A stretch of DNA of 16,150 nucleotides from Candidatus Woesearchaeota archaeon. GTDB taxonomy: Archaea; Nanobdellota; Nanobdellia; Woesearchaeales; WJKL01. Positions 12,932 through 16,150 of the stretch are shown piece by piece. Each line of letters begins with the position of its first letter. The first letter of the stretch is position 1. The stretch is from contig JAHWIM010000067.1 in the NCBI GenBank assembly GCA_019322535.1, positions 1-16,150 of the forward strand, written 5' to 3'. The notes under the pieces were generated by a model that was not told the DNA's origin, ran no database searches, and saw only the letters and a program-made list of their open reading frames with translations. A program made the translations under genes and the position numbers.

Positions 12932-14684
12932 AGTAATATTTGCCTTTTGTTTTTTGTTCTCTGTCTTTTACAGAACCTTCTTTATTTGTTCTAGGACGAT
13001 TTGATTCTGGATCACGTCTAAAAGTTATTTCAAGGTCTTTTAAGAAAAGATTCATTCCTTCTTCCATATCAAATGGTCCTTTTGTTTCACCTTGTTTTGC
13101 AGGAATTCCTTCAAATACTAGAAGTCTTTGAGCCAAATAATCAATAAATAATAAGTCATGGTCAACGATTAAAGCAGAGCAACCTCTTTGCTCCATAACT
13201 GCTCTAATTATTTTTGATACTATTAATCTTTGTTCTACATCTAAATAAGCAGAAGGCTCGTCTAATAGATATAAATCAGCTTTTTTTGATAGACACAAAG
13301 CAATTGAAACTCTTTGCAGTTCTCCGCCTGATAACTCATTTAATTTTTTATCTAATAATGGTTTTATGTTAAGGGGATTTATTATTTGGTTTGTATATTT
13401 TTGTATTGCTTCGTGTAAGACATTTATTACTAATTCGTCTGAACTTGATTCAAGGTATTGGGGTTTATAGCTGACTGTTACTTTTTTAGTGGCTTCTCCT
13501 TTATCTGGTTTTTCTACTTCTGCGAGTATTTTTACGAAAGAGGTTTTACCAATTCCATTTTCTCCTAAGATCCCTACAACATCTTTTCTGTAGATAGAAC
13601 CTTCACTTGCTTTAAGATTAAACTTGCCTAATTTTTTCTTTATATCTTTCCATGAAGTTAGGACATTAGCAGCAATTTTTTTAATAGGAGGTCTTGCTTC
13701 AAATTTAATTACATGATCTCTGAATCTTACATTTTCTTCCTTAAGATAACCAGAAAGATAAACATTAATTGCTTGTCTTGTTGGTTTTAGGAGTGAAACA
13801 ACACCAAATACGCCTTGTTTACCATACATTATGTGGACTAGGTCTGTCATATAGTCTAGAATTATTAAGTCGTGCTCTACAACTAAGACAGCGGTATTTT
13901 CATCTGCTAAATTTTTAATAAACTTAGCAACTCTTATTCTTTGTTTTATGTCTAAATAAGAAGTTGGTTCGTCAAAAACATATAGATTTGCTTTTTTGAG
14001 AACTGTTGCAGCTATTGCAACTCTTTGGAGTTCTCCTCCAGAGATTTTTGTTATGTCATTGTCTAGAATATTTTCTATCTGAAGTTCTTTTGCAATCTTA
14101 TTTAATTGCTTTTTTTCATCTACTTTTTTTAGCAAATCTTTGACTTTACCTTTTTCAGCTTTTGGAATTAAATCAACTTGCTGTGGTTTATAGCTGATTT
14201 TTATTTCTCCTTGTTTTATTTTTTCAAAGAATAGTTGGGATTCTGTTCCTTTGAAATATTCTATTAATTGGTCTATGTCAGCTTCTTTTTCTAAATCTCC
14301 TAGGTTTGGTTTTAGAATTCCTGCAAGTATTTTTATTGCAGTTGATTTACCAATTCCATTTACTCCTAAGATTCCAACAACCTTTCCAAAGATCGGTGTT
14401 GGAAGATTGAAAAGCTCGAACTCATTTTTTCCATATCTGTGAATTGGTTCTTGATCAAACTGTTCTGGAAGATTAATAATAGAGATACAACTAACTGGAC
14501 AACGTTTTGGGCAGATGCCGCAGCCAATACACAGTTCTTCGTTGATGATTGGTTTGTTATCATCACCTAAAACAATACATTCTTCTCCTGTCCTATTGAC
14601 AGGGCACACATTGCCGCAAATAAAGTTGCATCCTTTTCCGTTGATACATTTTTCCTTTTCAATTACAGCTATCCTTTTTACCAT
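12924..14684 (-). CDS. abce1: ABCE1/Rli1 ribosome recycling ATPase
   Basis: This 586-aa cytoplasmic Fe-S twin ATPase splits post-termination ribosomes with aRF1/aPelota. The N-terminal domain has eight cysteines in two ferredoxin-like groups, including NVCPVNRTG and CIGCGICPKRCP, for two 4Fe-4S clusters. Nucleotide-binding domain 1 has Walker A GVNGIGKST, signature SGGELQRVAIA, Walker B YVFDEPTSYLD and VVEHD. Domain 2 has GENGIGKTS, SGGELQRVSIA, YLLDEPSAYLD and IVDHD. The hinge includes YLKEENVRFRD, and the C-terminus ITFRRDPES..RPR...DREQK is diagnostic. ATG 14684 lies 26 nt from a TATA box, implying a leaderless mRNA. The nitroreductase gene follows with an 8-nt overlap. Confidence 0.97.
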   Translation of the reverse strand: MVKRIAVIEKEKCINGKGCNFICGNVCPVNRTGEECIVLGDDNKPIINEELCIGCGICPKRCPVSCISIINLPEQFDQEPIHRYGKNEFELFNLPTPIFGKVVGILGVNGIGKSTAIKILAGILKPNLGDLEKEADIDQLIEYFKGTESQLFFEKIKQGEIKISYKPQQVDLIPKAEKGKVKDLLKKVDEKKQLNKIAKELQIENILDNDITKISGGELQRVAIAATVLKKANLYVFDEPTSYLDIKQRIRVAKFIKNLADENTAVLVVEHDLIILDYMTDLVHIMYGKQGVFGVVSLLKPTRQAINVYLSGYLKEENVRFRDHVIKFEARPPIKKIAANVLTSWKDIKKKLGKFNLKASEGSIYRKDVVGILGENGIGKTSFVKILAEVEKPDKGEATKKVTVSYKPQYLESSSDELVINVLHEAIQKYTNQIINPLNIKPLLDKKLNELSGGELQRVSIALCLSKKADLYLLDEPSAYLDVEQRLIVSKIIRAVMEQRGCSALIVDHDLLFIDYLAQRLLVFEGIPAKQGETKGPFDMEEGMNLFLKDLEITFRRDPESNRPRTNKEGSVKDREQKTKGKYYYV

Positions 14685-14705
14685 ATTTGTAGTCTATTCA
14701 ATATA

Positions 14706-14713
14706 TATTTAAA
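14706..14713 (-). promoter_or_regulatory. TATA box of abce1
   Basis: TTTAAATA on the minus strand is centred 26 nt before ATG 14684, so transcription should start at the codon itself. It is 21 bp from the TATA box of the divergent gene. Confidence 0.6.
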
Positions 14714-14734
14714 AATCTTTGTAAAAACTAAATA

Positions 14735-14742
14735 TTTAAATA
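14735..14742 (+). promoter_or_regulatory. TATA box of the 321-aa protein gene
   Basis: TTTAAATA is centred about 27 nt before ATG 14767, so the mRNA should be leaderless. The nearby AAGGAG (14745-14750) would lie upstream of the transcript and is 16 nt from the ATG, too far for a ribosome binding site. Confidence 0.55.
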
Positions 14743-14766
14743 TTAAGGAGATAAGTATAATTAATC

Positions 14767-15732
14767 ATGCCAACCCAAAAAGAGATAAAAATAGCTCTTG
14801 AAATTTTAAGTCCTGAACTAAAAAAAAGAATTAATGGAGTTCTAAAACAGTTTCAAGGACTTAAAATACCTGGAAAAAAAGGCAAAGTAGATATTGATTA
14901 TTTATTATCTGATGATTATCCTCAAAAAAAACTAGAAGAAAAGTTTAGCGATAGCGAATTTGGATTTGGTCCAGAACTTAAAAAAGCATTAAATCCACTC
15001 ATTCTAAAAAAAATCTTATGGTTAAAGAAGCATAATGAAATTGACATTAAACTTAGGATAGGTCCATTTACCTTCTCTTCTGCAAGAATAAAAATGTTAG
15101 ATCCTCCCATTGTAAAAGAAATAGGAGGAGCATGGGTTGAAACAAGTGGTGATGTTGACGATTTATCAGAAGAAATTGATGGACTTGACAAAGTAATTCC
15201 AATGAAAATTTACCCTGCAAATATACTTGCACGCATTCCGGGTCGTATCCTTGTTGAAAAAGAAGATTTAAATAAAGCTCTTCGAGAAAAAAAAGTTAGG
15301 ATAGCAATTATTCGAGGACATAACTTAGCTGAACATTATGTTTTAGAGAAAGTTTTAGAGAAAAAATCAACATCGCCAACACTACTACAAAGAAACATAA
15401 TAATTAATTCATTTAGCTGGATTCTTAAAGTCCTTCCTTCAGGTTGGTGTGATATAGAAGTAAACATAGAAGGAACTGTTAATGGAAAGGAATTTACTTT
15501 ATCTATACTTAATAATTGTCCCCCCAAGTTTTTATTTGATGATCATAACCAGTTAATTAGAACTTTGAGTATGACAAGGCCCGATGTAACAGGATCCTTA
15601 AAAGCAGATATAGAAAATGAAAACACAAGAGAAGAAACTGTTAAAAGAATTTTATATATTACTGAAGCAGTTTTTTCTTCTAAATTTGAGAAATTCTTTC
15701 AAGAAGTGAAAAGCAAATTAGGGAAAAGGTAA
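14767..15732 (+). CDS. Unrecognised 321-aa protein
   Basis: I do not recognise a family. The protein is soluble, with no signal peptide or membrane segment. The N-terminal third is lysine-rich and helical (EILSPELKKRINGVLKQFQG, PELKKALNPLILKKILWLKKH). The middle has beta-rich stretches (IDIKLRIGPFTFSSARIKML, GGAWVETSGDVDDL) and an IPGRILVEKEDLNKAL block. The C-terminal part again alternates strands and helices (WCDIEVNIEGTVNGKEFTL, then SKFEKFFQEVKSKLGK). No metal cluster, P-loop or nuclease motif is evident. The ATG is leaderless by TATA spacing. It leads a run with a zinc ribbon, tRNA-Thr and a radical SAM gene, and is divergent from abce1. Codon use looks like that of its neighbours, so recent transfer is not indicated. 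Confidence 0.8.
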   Translation: MPTQKEIKIALEILSPELKKRINGVLKQFQGLKIPGKKGKVDIDYLLSDDYPQKKLEEKFSDSEFGFGPELKKALNPLILKKILWLKKHNEIDIKLRIGPFTFSSARIKMLDPPIVKEIGGAWVETSGDVDDLSEEIDGLDKVIPMKIYPANILARIPGRILVEKEDLNKALREKKVRIAIIRGHNLAEHYVLEKVLEKKSTSPTLLQRNIIINSFSWILKVLPSGWCDIEVNIEGTVNGKEFTLSILNNCPPKFLFDDHNQLIRTLSMTRPDVTGSLKADIENENTREETVKRILYITEAVFSSKFEKFFQEVKSKLGKR

Positions 15733-15738
15733 ATATTT

Positions 15739-15900
15739 ATGGCAAAATGCGAGATTTGTAATAAAAAAATTGAAGAAACTTTCTTAGGAAAAGTTGTAGG
15801 TACTTATATCAAAGACGAGAAAGGCAAAAAACATCTAGTTTGTTTTGAATGCCAAAAGAAATTTCCTAAAAAAGAAGAACTTTTAAAAGCTCTTAAATAA
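15739..15900 (+). CDS. 53-aa zinc-ribbon protein
   Basis: This small gene starts 6 nt after the previous stop, with GGTAA just upstream. The 53-aa product has two CxxC knuckles: Cys4/Cys7 (KCEICNKK) and Cys35/Cys38 (VCFECQKK), 27 residues apart. A short strand-turn region (FLGKVVGTYIKDEKGKKH) lies between them, and a lysine-rich helical tail follows (PKKEELLKALK). This is a classic four-cysteine zinc ribbon, likely binding nucleic acid or a protein partner. The family is not recognised. It ends 12 nt before tRNA-Thr, so the two are probably on one transcript with the 321-aa gene. Confidence 0.8.
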   Translation: MAKCEICNKKIEETFLGKVVGTYIKDEKGKKHLVCFECQKKFPKKEELLKALK

Positions 15901-15912
15901 TTCTAAAGTCAT

Positions 15913-15999
15913 GCCCCTGTAGCATAGCAGCTATTGCGGCTGACATTTTTCACAGCATTCGTAATCAGCAGGTCGCCAGTGCAATTCTGGCCAGGGGCT
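15913..15999 (+). tRNA. tRNA-Thr(CGU) with a 14-nt intron at 32/33
   Basis: Acceptor GCCCCTG/CAGGGGC with U73 fits archaeal threonine tRNA. Anticodon stem GCTGA/TCAGC encloses 21 nt; removing 15945-15958 leaves CTCGTAA with anticodon CGT (15960-15962). The splice sites follow from a bulge-helix-bulge fold: TTGCG/CGTAA outside, GCTG/CAGC (15939-15942 with 15953-15956) as the central helix, bulges ACA and ATT cut after their second base. The inner helix is missing, so the motif is relaxed. Mature length is 73 nt. The D-loop AGCAGCTA lacks the usual GG, and the T-loop is TGCAATT, with G instead of T at position 55. The T-stem GCCAG/CTGGC is perfect. Confidence 0.85.
15945..15958 (+). other. 14-nt tRNA intron between positions 32 and 33
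   Basis: The intron ATTTTTCACAGCAT supplies the CAGC strand of the central helix and leaves no room for an inner stem. Excision restores a standard CTCGTAA threonine anticodon loop. It is near the small end of known archaeal tRNA introns. Confidence 0.75.
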
Positions 16000-16004
16000 T
16001 TAAA

Positions 16005-16150
16005 ATGAAAAAAACCTGTTTTGAAAGAGCAATATTTTTCAGCTGGTACTGTGGAATTAGAGATTGTGCTTATTGCTATATGAGCACGCAGCCAGATAGT
16101 AAAAAAGCTGTAAGAAGTAAAGAGAGTTTATTAGCTGAATTAATATTATG
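16005..16150 (+). CDS. Radical SAM protein, N-terminal part (runs off the window)
   Basis: The reading frame is open from ATG 16005 to the window end (48 complete codons). The N-terminus has WYCGIRDCAYCYMST, in which Cys16, Cys21 and Cys24 have CX4CX2C spacing, followed by YMST as in biotin synthase/HmdB-like radical SAM proteins. The standard spacing is CX3CX2C, so the 4Fe-4S site is slightly unusual. The ATG is 5 nt after the 3' end of tRNA-Thr with no Shine-Dalgarno sequence, so tRNA processing would leave an almost leaderless mRNA. Function and substrate cannot be judged from this fragment. Confidence 0.7.
   Translation, partial: MKKTCFERAIFFSWYCGIRDCAYCYMSTQPDSKKAVRSKESLLAELIL

Overview
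The window is AT-rich and densely packed, and it is clearly archaeal. It carries both DNA topoisomerase VI subunits, RIO1 kinase, an aDim2-type KH protein, ABCE1, archaeal TrmI and a DUF99 protein. TATA boxes lie about 26 nt before several start codons (leaderless mRNAs), and ribosome binding sites elsewhere are of the GGTGAT/GGAGGT type. Small proteins, tight overlaps, low G+C and tRNAs with non-canonical introns suggest a DPANN-type lineage (Woesearchaeota/Pacearchaeota-like). That placement is inference; no 16S gene is present.

Layout. 1-433: no protein gene, but two blocks of strong secondary structure, probably small RNAs. 434-4654 (+): rio1, dim2, top6B, top6A and a 50-aa Cys-rich protein, all overlapping, so one operon for ribosome maturation and DNA topology. 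4657-4790 (-): tRNA-Arg(UCU) with a 44-nt intron in the T-loop and about 15 extra nt in the D-loop. 4843-5794 (+): promoter, an odd leader repeating the 5' acceptor strand, tRNA-Cys(GCA), then trmI 8 nt later. 10741-5798 (-): five tightly packed genes: GNAT, phosphohexomutase, GlmU-like nucleotidyltransferase, glmS and a GNA1-like acetyltransferase. 10838-12368 (+): a winged-helix protein with an S-layer-like C-terminal part and an EF-hand loop, then DUF99. 14684-12365 (-): leaderless ABCE1 and a nitroreductase. 14767-16150 (+): an unrecognised 321-aa protein, a 53-aa zinc ribbon, tRNA-Thr(CGU) with a 14-nt intron at 32/33, and the start of a radical SAM gene running off the edge.

How the genes work together. 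The minus-strand cluster reads as a complete UDP-GlcNAc route in eukaryotic order: GlmS makes GlcN-6-P, the GNA1-like enzyme acetylates it, the mutase moves the phosphate and the nucleotidyltransferase adds UMP. The nucleotidyltransferase lacks the acetyltransferase domain of bacterial GlmU, which the GNA1-like protein would replace. RIO1, Dim2 and ABCE1 serve small-subunit maturation and ribosome recycling. tRNA biology is concentrated here: three tRNAs, two with non-canonical introns, one tRNA methyltransferase, and two protein genes starting 5-8 nt after a tRNA 3' end. The most unusual items are the tRNA introns, the tRNA-Cys leader, the aberrant D/T loops of tRNA-Thr, the HTH/S-layer-like/EF-hand protein and the structured RNA block upstream of rio1.
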